Assembly: GCF_030819275.1 (NCBI RefSeq) | Contig: NZ_JAUTBL010000001.1 | Span: 1,146,501-1,210,500 of the forward strand | Direction of reading: 5' to 3' | Origin: Agrobacterium larrymoorei | GTDB taxonomy: Bacteria > Pseudomonadota > Alphaproteobacteria > Rhizobiales > Rhizobiaceae | Length of the DNA stretch: 64,000 nucleotides | Shown: positions 18,843 through 27,786 of the stretch, piece by piece | How the letters are laid out: each line of letters starts with the position of its first letter | How positions within the stretch are numbered: position 1 is the stretch's first letter | Translations under genes and position numbers: made by a program | The notes under the pieces: model-generated | Database searches by the model: none | Seen by the model: the letters and a program-made list of their open reading frames with translations, nothing else | Told to the model about the DNA's origin: nothing

Positions 18843-19514
18843 TCATTGTAGGATCACACTACCTTCCGCGCCACCTTGAGCGAGCACGATCTCCATAATG
18901 GCGATCAGTGCGTCGGCGCGGGATTTCAGATCCGGGGCTTCCAGCAGTGCTTGTTTTTCCGCTGGCCCAAACGGGGACATCATCGACAGTGAGTTGACCA
19001 GCACGCGGTTGCCAGCACGCTCCACGCTATCCCAGTCTGCTTCCAACTGATTCGACTCAAGGAAGTCGCGGAAAACGCGCAAGAGATTGGCGCGATCGAT
19101 GTCTTCCTCTCCATCCTCACCCGATAGATCGGCGATGAATGGGGCCTGCTTGAACACCCGGTAAGGCGTCTTTTCCTCAAGCTCTTCCAGCAGCCTGAAA
19201 CGACAAACGCCCGTCAGCGACACAATGTAGCGGCCGTCGCCGGTCTCAGAAAATGAGGTGATGCGACCGATGCAGCCGATAGGGCTGAGCGCACCGCCCT
19301 CGGTTCCGGCTTCGAGAGCCTGCAGGGCTGGCTGGACCATGCCAATCAGTCGATGGCTTGCAATGGACGCATCGAACATCGCCAGATAGCGCGGCTCGAA
19401 GATGTTAAGTGGCAAGTGCCCTTCCGGTAGCAGCAAGGCACCTGACAAGGGGAAAACAGGAATGGTCTCGGGTAGATCGCTTTCTTTCAGATATCTCGCA
19501 TTTCCGATGTGCAT
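18843..19514 (-). CDS. Lon substrate-binding-domain (LON/PUA-like) protein
   Basis: 223 aa. A stand-alone N-terminal domain of Lon protease: IPVFPLSGALLLPEGHLPLN, then IFEPRYLAMFDASI and GCIGRITSFSETGDGRYIVS. It has no ATPase or peptidase part. The helical C-terminus ends LIAIMEIVLAQGGAEGSVILQ. The function of these free-standing LON proteins is unknown. Gene order trxA-like, LON protein, Trm112 is conserved in Rhizobiales. Confidence 0.9.
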   Translation of the reverse strand: MHIGNARYLKESDLPETIPVFPLSGALLLPEGHLPLNIFEPRYLAMFDASIASHRLIGMVQPALQALEAGTEGGALSPIGCIGRITSFSETGDGRYIVSLTGVCRFRLLEELEEKTPYRVFKQAPFIADLSGEDGEEDIDRANLLRVFRDFLESNQLEADWDSVERAGNRVLVNSLSMMSPFGPAEKQALLEAPDLKSRADALIAIMEIVLAQGGAEGSVILQ

Positions 19515-19589
19515 CGGAGGGATTCCTTATGTCTCATCGTTCCCGCTCCAGTCTAGATGAGGAGCGGGGCGGCAAAGCGCAAGACGGTT

Positions 19590-20558
19590 TTAGGAAAAGA
19601 GTATGGACGACAGCTTCCTGCGACCGGAAATGCTAGCGGGATCTTTAAAGCCCCAAGTCTCGAAAAATTCTACCAACTGCTTGCGTGCCGCGTCGTCTTC
19701 AAAGGTCCGATCCTTGCGCATGATGGTCAGCAACTCTTCGACAGCCTCGTCTCGTTTGCCTTGCGCGTTCAGGATTTTGGCGAGCTTCAACCTTGATGCG
19801 TGGTCATCCGGGTTGAGTTGCAGCGCCTGCTGCAAGGCAGAAGGATCGCCGAGCTTGCGGGCTTCTTCAAATTGCGCCAGCTTTTTCGATGCCGCCTGCA
19901 CCGCTGCGTCCTTGGTGAGTTCCTCCGGCAATGAAGACAGAAGCTCGCTGGCGCGCTCATATTGACCCACTGCGATCATGCACTCGGCAATGCCCGCAAC
20001 AGCTGGGGCATTTTCGGGATCGGCCTGCATCACGGCGCCGAAGAGTTGGGCGGCATTCTGGAAATCGCCGGCCTCCAGAAGCTGTTTTGCCTCTGCGAGT
20101 GCTGCCTCGATCTCGGCCTTCTGATCATCGCCTGCCGGGCCTGCAAGCTTCTCGATGAATTGCAGGATCTGGCTTTCAGGAACGGCCCCCATGAAGCCAT
20201 CGACCGGTCTGCCATCGACGAATGCAACGATCGCGGGAATAGACTGAATGCCGAGCTGGCCGGGAATGGCTGGGTGATCGTCAATGTTCAGCTTCACCAG
20301 CTTGACGCGTCCGCCCGCTTCATTGACCACTTTTTCCAGCACCGGCGTCAACTGCTTGCACGGGCCGCACCATGGCGCCCAGAAATCCACCAGCACAGGC
20401 TGGCGGCGCGATTCCTCCATCACGTCCTTGGAGAAATTCGCAGTCGTCGTATCCTTGACATAGGAGCCTTGAGAGCCGGATTGTCCGCCGCCGAAGCTTG
20501 CCGAACCCGTCATCTGACCTCCGAGCGAAGCTCCGTAAGGGTTATCCATTCCGCTCAT
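19590..20558 (-). CDS. Thioredoxin-TPR chaperedoxin (CnoX/YbbN-like)
   Basis: 322 aa. A thioredoxin domain (about 45-145) has the active site WAPWCGPCKQLTPVLEKVV with both cysteines, then a tetratricopeptide region (about 150-300, for example EAKQLLEAGDFQNAAQLFGA). This is the YbbN/CnoX architecture, a chaperone-like holdase that works with GroEL and DnaK. Unlike E. coli CnoX it retains the CxxC. It is upstream of the LON and Trm112 genes on the same strand. Confidence 0.92.
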   Translation of the reverse strand: MSGMDNPYGASLGGQMTGSASFGGGQSGSQGSYVKDTTTANFSKDVMEESRRQPVLVDFWAPWCGPCKQLTPVLEKVVNEAGGRVKLVKLNIDDHPAIPGQLGIQSIPAIVAFVDGRPVDGFMGAVPESQILQFIEKLAGPAGDDQKAEIEAALAEAKQLLEAGDFQNAAQLFGAVMQADPENAPAVAGIAECMIAVGQYERASELLSSLPEELTKDAAVQAASKKLAQFEEARKLGDPSALQQALQLNPDDHASRLKLAKILNAQGKRDEAVEELLTIMRKDRTFEDDAARKQLVEFFETWGFKDPASISGRRKLSSILFS

Positions 20559-20613
20559 ATCTCGACTCCCATATCATCTCGTGCCGGTGCGATCATACCG
20601 CACAGATCGTAGT

Positions 20614-21126
20614 TTATTCCGTGACTTTCAAGATCAGTGGCGTGTGCCCCGTCGCCTCGAGGAAGCGCACGAGATCATCACGGCCGATCGTCGTCGTCGC
20701 ATCATTGGTCAGCGGGTGGCCGTTGATCAGGTCGTACGTCATCAAGTCGCTATCAAGCACGAAGGTCACTTGGTTGTCAGTATCATTGATGGCGCCGAAC
20801 ACGGTGACAGAGCCTGGAACGACGCCCAGATATTCCAGCATCTTTTCCGGCTTGCCGAAGGAGACCCTGCTGGCGGCATTGATGATCTTGTGCACCGCCT
20901 TCAGGTCCACCGTGGCGTTTTCTTCCACGGTCAGAACGAAATACTGATCTTTCTTGTCCTTGACGAAGAGGTTCTTCGTATGGCCGCCGGGGATCAGATC
21001 GCGTAGCGATTCCGATTCTGCTACAGTGAAGACCGGCTGATGCTGCGTGGTCGTGTGCTTGATGCCGAGGCCGTCGAGAAAGCTGAAAAGATCCTGCGCC
21101 GTTTTAGGGGAATGCTCTGCAACCAT
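20614..21126 (-). CDS. YbaK/ProX-type aminoacyl-tRNA deacylase
   Basis: 170 aa from the ATG at 21126 (MVAEHSPKTAQDLFSFL). It is an INS-domain protein related to the editing domain of prolyl-tRNA synthetase. It probably hydrolyses mischarged tRNA such as Ala-tRNA(Pro) in trans. Seen are GGHTKNLFVKDKKDQYFVLT (catalytic-Lys region), LGVVPGSVTVFGAIND and the C-terminal FLEATGHTPLILKV. Residues upstream of this ATG look non-coding. Confidence 0.88.
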   Translation of the reverse strand: MVAEHSPKTAQDLFSFLDGLGIKHTTTQHQPVFTVAESESLRDLIPGGHTKNLFVKDKKDQYFVLTVEENATVDLKAVHKIINAASRVSFGKPEKMLEYLGVVPGSVTVFGAINDTDNQVTFVLDSDLMTYDLINGHPLTNDATTTIGRDDLVRFLEATGHTPLILKVTE

Positions 21127-21287
21127 CACTGCGTGCCTCTGCCGAATTTCGTATGTATCTGACAATGTGAATAGGCCTGACACATCGCTTTTGCAATCCA
21201 TTCCGCTTCCAAGCTCTCAAAAGATCAGCCTTTTCCGATGCTTGCGACGATTGACAAATTTTTCTCCCGGTTTTCGTCATTTCCCTG

Positions 21288-21455
21288 TTGCATTTGAAAA
21301 TCGGTTGAGCGATATAGCGCCCGTCGCCGCAAGACGGCGCCCACGGTTCAGCGATCTACCCCGAACCGTTGGATTTTTGAGCGGGTGTAGCTCAGGGGTA
21401 GAGCACAACCTTGCCAAGGTTGGGGTCGAGGGTTCAAATCCCTTCGCCCGCTCCA
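21288..21455 (+). repeat. First copy of a 168-bp tRNA-Gly duplication
   Basis: Ninety-three bases of 5' flank plus the 75-base tRNA gene recur nearly identically at 21581-21748. The tRNA parts are identical. The flanks differ at a handful of positions including compensating single-base insertions. Confidence 0.9.
21381..21455 (+). tRNA. tRNA-Gly(GCC), first copy
   Basis: The acceptor stem GCGGGTG pairs with CGCCCGC and the CCA end is encoded. The D arm is GCTCAGGGGTAGAGC, the anticodon loop TTGCCAA (anticodon GCC, glycine) and the T arm GAGGGTTCAAATCCCTT. All stems pair. Confidence 0.97.
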
Positions 21456-21580
21456 AATCTCTCTCTATCAGAGTTTATCCTGCCATTTAACCATACACGA
21501 TGGCGCATTGCGCGCTTGCGCCGTAAGCCATTGGTCGCGTGCTGGGAAAAGATATATCGCACTCTCCCTGCATTTATCTC

Positions 21581-21748
21581 TTGCATTTGAAAGTCGGTTG
21601 AGCGATATAGCGCCCGTTGCCGCAACACGGCGGCCCGCGGTTCAGCGATCTACCCCGAACCGTCGGACTTTGAGCGGGTGTAGCTCAGGGGTAGAGCACA
21701 ACCTTGCCAAGGTTGGGGTCGAGGGTTCAAATCCCTTCGCCCGCTCCA
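21581..21748 (+). repeat. Second copy of the 168-bp tRNA-Gly duplication
   Basis: Same length as the copy at 21288-21455, in direct orientation, 125 bp apart. The shared flank includes TGAGCGATATAGCGCCCG and GGTTCAGCGATCTACCCC. The flank probably carries the promoter, so each tRNA has its own. Confidence 0.9.
21674..21748 (+). tRNA. tRNA-Gly(GCC), second copy
   Basis: Identical in all 75 positions to the copy at 21381-21455, including the GCC anticodon and the encoded CCA. Confidence 0.97.
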
Positions 21749-21882
21749 AATTTTCCAAGCCCAGTCAGTGATGTGTTCTTCTTGCATAGCAGCCTACGTG
21801 ATTGTCATGCGCGCTCATGTGGCATCCGCATCGTTTACCTGCTAAGGGAGCCGCTTTTCCACAACACTGGATTAGCATTGAG

Positions 21883-22941
21883 ATGAAAAGACTGATTGGC
21901 TCCGTTTGCTTGGCATCATTGATGATGGTGCCAATGTCCGTGAAGGCCACGCCCGTCCTCGTTCTGGATGCCGATACCCATCAGGTACTTGTTCAGGAAG
22001 ATGCCGGGGTTCCCTGGTATCCCGCATCGACAACCAAGTTGATGACGGCGTTTCTCACCTTCGAGGCGCTGCGTGCTGGTGAGATTTCGCTGTCGACGCC
22101 TGTCACCATGACGAAGAAATCCGTCAGTGAAGCGTTTCTGGAGTCCGGTCTCTCTCAAGGCCAGGCCATGACATTGGAGGACGCTCTTTATGCCATGATC
22201 GTTGCTTCCGCCAACGATGTTGCGATGGCCGTTGCGGAGAGGGTCGGTCACGGTGAGGCACCCTTCGTCGAGAAGATGAACGATGCGGCCAAGCGTCTCG
22301 GCATGACGGGGACGCATTTTTCCAATCCAAACGGGCTGTTCGATAAGAACAATTATACCACCGCACGCGATCTCGCGATCCTGGGGCTTGCCATCGAGCA
22401 GCGGTTTCCGCAGTTCCAGAACTTCTTCCAGGTCTCTGCCGTATCGATCAACGGCAAGGAAATCCCGTCCAACAATTTGCTCCTGACCCGCTACCGCGGC
22501 ACGACCGGTCTCAAGACCGGTTTTCTGTGCGCGTCTGGACGCAACTTCGTCGGCGTGGCAAAGCGCGACAACCGCCGCCTCATGGTCGTGGTGCTGGGCG
22601 CGACCACCGAGCGCGAGCGCAACGAACGATCTGCAAAATATCTGGACGAGGGCTTCGACGGACGACTTTCCCCGAGCTTCGGCACTGTGGAGTCGATCGC
22701 GAACAGGCCTGAGGTGAAGCCGGAAGATATGAGGGTGCGGCTTTGCACCAATCAAAGCGTCAAGTATGAAGCATCGCGTGAGGCCATGTATCCAATGGGC
22801 CTCCCAGGCCAGCCGAGCTATCTCAATGACGAGATACCTGGCATCGTCCATCGCATTACGACCTGGCAGGATGAAGCCGCTGCCGCTGATGTTCCGTTGC
22901 CGTCTCCCCGACCGGACGAGAACAACGCACCGCGGAACTAA
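21883..22941 (+). CDS. D-alanyl-D-alanine carboxypeptidase (PBP5/6 type)
   Basis: 352 aa from the ATG at 21883. The signal peptide spans about residues 1-22 (KRLIGSVCLASLMMVPMSVKA). The three penicillin-binding motifs are STTK (in PASTTKLMTAFLTF), SAN (in VASANDVAMAV) and KTG (in GLKTGFLCASGRNFVGVAKR), so it should be an active serine peptidase trimming pentapeptides in the periplasm. The C-terminus is proline-rich (PLPSPRPDENNAPRN), without an obvious amphipathic anchor helix. It is alone after the tRNA pair. Confidence 0.92.
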   Translation: MKRLIGSVCLASLMMVPMSVKATPVLVLDADTHQVLVQEDAGVPWYPASTTKLMTAFLTFEALRAGEISLSTPVTMTKKSVSEAFLESGLSQGQAMTLEDALYAMIVASANDVAMAVAERVGHGEAPFVEKMNDAAKRLGMTGTHFSNPNGLFDKNNYTTARDLAILGLAIEQRFPQFQNFFQVSAVSINGKEIPSNNLLLTRYRGTTGLKTGFLCASGRNFVGVAKRDNRRLMVVVLGATTERERNERSAKYLDEGFDGRLSPSFGTVESIANRPEVKPEDMRVRLCTNQSVKYEASREAMYPMGLPGQPSYLNDEIPGIVHRITTWQDEAAAADVPLPSPRPDENNAPRN

Positions 22942-22973
22942 CGCTCCATGAGCTAAACCATGCTGCGGCTCCG

Positions 22974-24911
22974 TCAGGCGACGGCCGCAGCCTCCGTGCG
23001 GATCTGCTGGTCCAGGAAGGGCTGAACATCGATGGCTTTCAGCGGGCGCGAGTAGATGTAGCCTTGGATCAGGTTGCAGCCCATATCGGTCAGCATATTG
23101 AGCTGATCTTCCGTCTCCACGCCTTCGACGACACAATCGAGAGACAAATCGCGCGATAGCGAGCTGACCGACCGGACGATCTTCTGACTGGCCTCACTGT
23201 CGATCAGGTCGCGAACGAAGCTGGCATCGACCTTGATCTTGTCCAGCGGCAGGCGCTGGATTTGGCTGAGACTCGAATAGCCGGTTCCGAAGTCATCAAG
23301 GGAGATGCGGGCGCCTGTGGCTTTGAGTGCATTGAGGCTGGCGATGGCCTGGTCCAGATTCATCATCAAGGCGGTTTCCGTCACCTCGAACTCGACCCTG
23401 CGCGCAGATACGCCGCTCTCCTCCAGGATCGAGATGAGACCAAGGATTTTATCCGGAGCGGTGATGTCGTGACCAGAAAGATTGAAGGAAATCCCGACCG
23501 TGTCCGGCCAGTTCCGCACCGCGTCCAAGGCCTTGCGCAGCAAGATTGGGGTTAAGGTAGAGATCAGACCAGACTGCTCCGCGACCGGAATGAACCGCGC
23601 GGGTGAGACGAGACCGAGGGCCGGATTTTGCCAGCGGGCAAGGCATTCGAGCAGGATGGTCTCATTGCGACCGGAATCGACGATCGGCTGGAAGGTTAGG
23701 AACAATTCCTGTTCGAGGTCTGCCGCGCGCAGGCTGCGCTCGATCAAGGCCGCTTCGCGCACTGTTTCCTCGTGTTCGGAACTGAACAGAACGGTTTGCT
23801 GCTTACCGGTCTTCTTCGCGTGAAAGAGCGCGTAGTCGGCCCTGTCATAGAGTTCCGTGGCTGTCGTTCCAGCCTGCGGGAAGGTGGAAAATCCAACTGA
23901 GCAACCGAGTGACAAGCGCAGATCATCGACGAAGATCGGCGCTTTCACAGCCTCGATCAATCCGTCCCCAAGGCTGACCAGTCTTTCACGATCGCTTTCA
24001 CCGCGCATAAAGAAGGCAAACTCGTCGCCGCCCAGTCGATAAACCTCGGCATGAGACGACAGGATGTCCTGCAAGCGTTGCGCCATGGCTTTTAGCAGCC
24101 GGTCTCCGACGAGGTGGCCGTTGCTGTCGTTAATGGCTTTGAATCCGTCGAGATCCACAATGGCAAGCGCCAGCGGTTTGTCTGCTTTGCGCGCGTGATC
24201 GAGGGCCTGTTCCAGATCACGGAAGAAGCGGCGTCTGTTGCCGATTTCGGTCAGCATGTCGGTATTGGCAATGCGGAAGTTGTCGTCGCTGAGCGCCTCG
24301 ATTTCCCGTGTCTTGGCCTCTATCGAGAGCCGCGACGAGACAAGACTGGTGAAGTCGCGATAATAGCCCTGAGCGACATAGGCGAGACCCGCAACGCCGC
24401 CGACCAGAAGAACGACGATGCCGATCAGCGTAGAGCCTGAATGGGCGCCGATATAGAGCATGCCGAGAACACAAAATGTGGCCGACAGAATGGAGGAGGT
24501 GCGCAGGTGCAGGAGACCAAACAGCAGGAAGACCATCTGTCCGCCCATGCAAAGCGCCAAGAGCAGCAGGGACTCACCCGTTCCCCAATGGGAAAGCCAC
24601 ACCTGCCAGGCGACAATCAATGCCATCCAGACGGTGATTTCGATGCCGAGAATTCGGACAGCTCGCGTGCATTCCTCCGATGGCGGAATAACGTCGCGCT
24701 TGCGATACCAGAGATAAGCCCAGATCAGCGACTTCGGCACCAGCACCGCCGGTAGAGTGCCCCACGCCCACCAGGGCGCTTCAGCGGAATAAACGAAGGC
24801 CACGGCAACAATGTCAGCGCAGAGTGCGATGTACAGAGCCGGCCAAGTTCTGGCCAGGGCATGGTATCGCGCCTGTTCTACAGTCCGTGCATTTGCAAAG
24901 CTGTCGCTCAT
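22974..24911 (-). CDS. Membrane GGDEF-EAL protein (c-di-GMP turnover)
   Basis: 645 aa. The N-terminal half (about 20-190) has five or six membrane helices. A GGDEF domain follows (about 215-375) with intact RLGGDEFAFF, then an EAL domain (about 385-635). The EAL triplet reads ECL (in LLECLARWQNP), keeping the metal-binding Glu. SFNLSGHDI and LDDFGTGYSSLSQIQRLPLD are intact. GLVSPARFIPVAEQSG is also typical. It may both make and break c-di-GMP. No I-site RxxD is obvious. It is monocistronic. Confidence 0.93.
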   Translation of the reverse strand: MSDSFANARTVEQARYHALARTWPALYIALCADIVAVAFVYSAEAPWWAWGTLPAVLVPKSLIWAYLWYRKRDVIPPSEECTRAVRILGIEITVWMALIVAWQVWLSHWGTGESLLLLALCMGGQMVFLLFGLLHLRTSSILSATFCVLGMLYIGAHSGSTLIGIVVLLVGGVAGLAYVAQGYYRDFTSLVSSRLSIEAKTREIEALSDDNFRIANTDMLTEIGNRRRFFRDLEQALDHARKADKPLALAIVDLDGFKAINDSNGHLVGDRLLKAMAQRLQDILSSHAEVYRLGGDEFAFFMRGESDRERLVSLGDGLIEAVKAPIFVDDLRLSLGCSVGFSTFPQAGTTATELYDRADYALFHAKKTGKQQTVLFSSEHEETVREAALIERSLRAADLEQELFLTFQPIVDSGRNETILLECLARWQNPALGLVSPARFIPVAEQSGLISTLTPILLRKALDAVRNWPDTVGISFNLSGHDITAPDKILGLISILEESGVSARRVEFEVTETALMMNLDQAIASLNALKATGARISLDDFGTGYSSLSQIQRLPLDKIKVDASFVRDLIDSEASQKIVRSVSSLSRDLSLDCVVEGVETEDQLNMLTDMGCNLIQGYIYSRPLKAIDVQPFLDQQIRTEAAAVA

Positions 24912-25131
24912 CTCACTATCCGCATGTTGATCGTTTATGGTGAGACTGTTAACGCAGAAGAGTAAAGCCCAGTCTTACGATCGAAGTTAATGCTTCATAA
25001 CTGTTTTCTGTCGAAAGGATGCTTGAATTGAACTGGATGTTCCACATCCAAAAGCAGGCGCCTGTCGAGGTTCAGGCGAGTCACTTGGACGGCTCCCAAG
25101 TTGAGATCTTCTCCTTGTTTAATGCGAAGCT

Positions 25132-26019
25132 CTAATTTTGTGGCGCGCTCGGATACATGCCGCTGGTGCGAAATTCGCTCGGATTGGTGCCGTAAAGCCT
25201 GCGGAACACCTTTGAGAAGTAGTTCGGGTCGTCAAAGCCGCAGAGAACTGAAACTTCCTTGATCGGTATGTTTGCCGCCGTGGTCAGAAGCTTTGCCGCA
25301 CGGCGAAGTCGCCGCTGCAATACGAATTCTGCCGGCGGAACGCCTTCATTGGCGGTGAAGATTCGTGAGAAATGCGCGCGGCTAAGCCCAGCCACAGCAG
25401 CCAGATCGTTGACCGACAAGCGCTCGTTTAAATGTCCGTCGATGTAGCTCAGCACCTGCTGCATGGTACGGTACTCGCCGCCGAAGGAGGCGTGAGAGCC
25501 GAAGACATCGTCGTAAAGTGTCATGGCGGCTTCATAGGCGGCTGCGGAGGCGGCGCCTGGCGTTTCGGCACCGTTGACGAGGCGGGAACAGCACTCCGCC
25601 AAGTGATCGATGGTCTGCGGCTGAAGTTTAAGGATCGGTCCCGTCACTGCGAGAATGTTGCGGTGGATGCGCAAGGCTTCTTCACCGTTCATGGAAATCC
25701 AGAAAAACTCCCACTCCTGGTCATGGTCCAGCCAATAACGATGATTGTGAGGAACGAGGACCAGCAGAGTTTCGCCGGGCTTGACGACGTAATGACGATT
25801 TTCATAGCGCAGATTGCCGGCACCGCTGATACAATGTTGCAGGACCGTGAATGGCGTCTGCCCGCGCTTTCTTCCGTCCCAATCGTAGTTGCCGCCATGA
25901 CGGATTTCATAGCCGCTACTCGTGGGCATTGTGTGAAGCGTCTGGCGCCCTCGCGGCAGGGATACGGCACGCATGCAAGGGCCTTGGTCGATTAAATCCT
26001 GTAGCACAAAATTACCCAT
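25132..26019 (-). CDS. agpT: AraC-family activator of the alpha-galactoside operon (AgpT-like)
   Basis: 295 aa. The N-terminal cupin-like sugar-sensing domain (TPFTVLQHCISGAGNLRYEN, KPGETLLVLVPHNHRYWL) is followed by the C-terminal double HTH (RLSVNDLAAVAGLSRAHFSR, then IKEVSVLCGFDDPNYFSKVF). I choose the ATG at 26019, which has AAGGA 10 nt upstream. An in-frame ATG at 26043 has no ribosome site. It is divergent from agaL1. The order agpT, agaL1, agpABCD, agaL2 matches Sinorhizobium meliloti, where AgpT activates the operon. Confidence 0.88.
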   Translation of the reverse strand: MGNFVLQDLIDQGPCMRAVSLPRGRQTLHTMPTSSGYEIRHGGNYDWDGRKRGQTPFTVLQHCISGAGNLRYENRHYVVKPGETLLVLVPHNHRYWLDHDQEWEFFWISMNGEEALRIHRNILAVTGPILKLQPQTIDHLAECCSRLVNGAETPGAASAAAYEAAMTLYDDVFGSHASFGGEYRTMQQVLSYIDGHLNERLSVNDLAAVAGLSRAHFSRIFTANEGVPPAEFVLQRRLRRAAKLLTTAANIPIKEVSVLCGFDDPNYFSKVFRRLYGTNPSEFRTSGMYPSAPQN

Positions 26020-26215
26020 TAAAGCATAATCCTTCTCTGGCATTGGCCAACTTTATACGCATAATCGCCCGCAGAGGAGACAGCCAGCAGGATTCTTTAT
26101 AAAGGTAACGTCAATATCTCTGATTTTTCAATGTATTGGAGAGTCAGCGGAGTTTTTGTGACGCAAAAGTCCTTCGGCCCGTTTTGCCCTTTCTATTCGA
26201 AAAAGAGGTGGCGTT

Positions 26216-27670
26216 ATGAGTTTCAAAATCGCTATAATCGGGGCGGGGAGCGTCGGCTTCACAAAAAAGCTCTTTACCGATGTTTTGTGCGTACCGGAAT
26301 TTCACGATATCGAGGTGGCGCTGACGGATATCAGCCAGCACAATCTCGATATGATCAAGGCCATTCTCGACAAGATCGTTGAAGCCAACGGCTTGAAGGT
26401 CAAGGTCACTGCACACACGGATCGTAAGCGCGCCCTGGAAGGTGCCAAGTACATCATCAGCTGCGTGCGCGTCGGCGGTCTGGAAGCCTATGCCGAGGAT
26501 ATCCGCATTCCGCTGAAATATGGTATCGACCAGTGTGTCGGCGATACGATCTGCGCGGGCGGCATTCTCTATGGCCAGCGCAATATCCCGGTTATTCTGG
26601 ATTTCTGCCGCGACATCCGCGAAGTAGCCGCTCCGAATGCGAAGTTCCTCAACTACGCAAACCCGATGGCAATGAACACATGGGCGGCCATCGAATATGG
26701 CAAGGTCGATACTGTGGGTCTTTGCCATGGGGTTCAGCATGGCGCTGAACAGATCGCCGAAGTTCTCGGCGCGACATCCCTTTCCGATCTCGACTACATT
26801 TGCTCGGGCATCAACCATCAGACATGGTTCGTCGATCTGCGCCTCAATGGCCGCAAGATCGGCAAGGACGAGCTGATTGCCGCATTTGAAGCCCATCCGG
26901 TCTTCTCGCAGCAGGAAAAGCTTCGCATCGACGTCTTGAAGCGCTTTGGTGTCTATTCCACCGAAAGCAACGGGCATCTGTCCGAATATCTGCCCTGGTA
27001 TCGCAAGCGGCCGGAAGAAATCTCCCGCTGGATCGACATGTCGGATTGGATCCATGGCGAGACCGGCGGTTACCTCCGTTATTCGACGGAAACGCGAAAC
27101 TGGTTCGAAACCGAATTCCCACAGTTCCTGGCAGCAGCCGATAAGCCGATCGATCCGGCCGAGCGTTCGAATGAACACGCCAGCCATATTCTGGAAGCGC
27201 TGGAAACCGGACGGGTCTATCGCGGCCACTTCAACGTCAAGAACAATGGAGTCATCAGCAATCTGCCTTCGGATGCGATCATCGAATCGCCCGGCTTCGT
27301 CAATCGTTTCGGCATCAACATGGTCTCGGGGATCACCCTGCCGGAAGCCTGTGCGGCGACCTGTATGGCATCGATCAATGTTCAACGCATGTCGGTGCAC
27401 GCGGCGGTGACCGGCGATATCGACCTCTTGAAGCTTGCGGTTCTGCATGACCCGCTGGTGGGCGCGGTGTCCACGCCGGAAGAGGTTTGGCAGATGGTCG
27501 ACGAAATGGTGGTGGCGCAGGCTCAGTGGCTGCCCCAATATGCCGATGCCGTTCCAGCGGCGCGCGAGCGCTTGAAGAACGCAACGGTCAAGACCCGCGA
27601 ATGGGAAGGGTCAGCGCGTCGCGCCGTTCGCTCCATCGAAGAGCTGCGGGCCATCAAGCAGGCGAGCTGA
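26216..27670 (+). CDS. agaL1: Alpha-galactosidase, glycoside hydrolase family 4
   Basis: 484 aa. A GH4 enzyme using NAD and Mn in a redox-elimination mechanism on alpha-galactosides such as melibiose and raffinose. The Rossmann motif is IAIIGAGSVGFTKKLFTD (residues 5-22). Metal-site Cys and His occur in VGLCHGVQHG and CSGINHQTWFVDLRL; the YANPMAMNTWA stretch is also typical. It is the first gene of the operon, divergent from agpT. An AGAGGTGG-like ribosome site precedes the ATG. Confidence 0.92.
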   Translation: MSFKIAIIGAGSVGFTKKLFTDVLCVPEFHDIEVALTDISQHNLDMIKAILDKIVEANGLKVKVTAHTDRKRALEGAKYIISCVRVGGLEAYAEDIRIPLKYGIDQCVGDTICAGGILYGQRNIPVILDFCRDIREVAAPNAKFLNYANPMAMNTWAAIEYGKVDTVGLCHGVQHGAEQIAEVLGATSLSDLDYICSGINHQTWFVDLRLNGRKIGKDELIAAFEAHPVFSQQEKLRIDVLKRFGVYSTESNGHLSEYLPWYRKRPEEISRWIDMSDWIHGETGGYLRYSTETRNWFETEFPQFLAAADKPIDPAERSNEHASHILEALETGRVYRGHFNVKNNGVISNLPSDAIIESPGFVNRFGINMVSGITLPEACAATCMASINVQRMSVHAAVTGDIDLLKLAVLHDPLVGAVSTPEEVWQMVDEMVVAQAQWLPQYADAVPAARERLKNATVKTREWEGSARRAVRSIEELRAIKQAS

Positions 27671-27716
27671 TCGAAGCAGAGAGATCAAGGCGGCCCTGAG
27701 GAGGGCTGTCGATAAG

Positions 27717-27735
27717 ACCGGGCGGGAGGCCCGGT
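27717..27735 (+). terminator. Intercistronic hairpin between agaL1 and agpA
   Basis: ACCGGGC (27717-27723) pairs with GCCCGGT (27729-27735) across a 5-nt loop, without a T tract. It probably protects or separates the agpA message rather than ending transcription. Confidence 0.55.
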
Positions 27736-27786
27736 TGAACGAGCGATGACGGGTATACTCCGTTGTTCAAAAAAAGGGGAGTGAGG

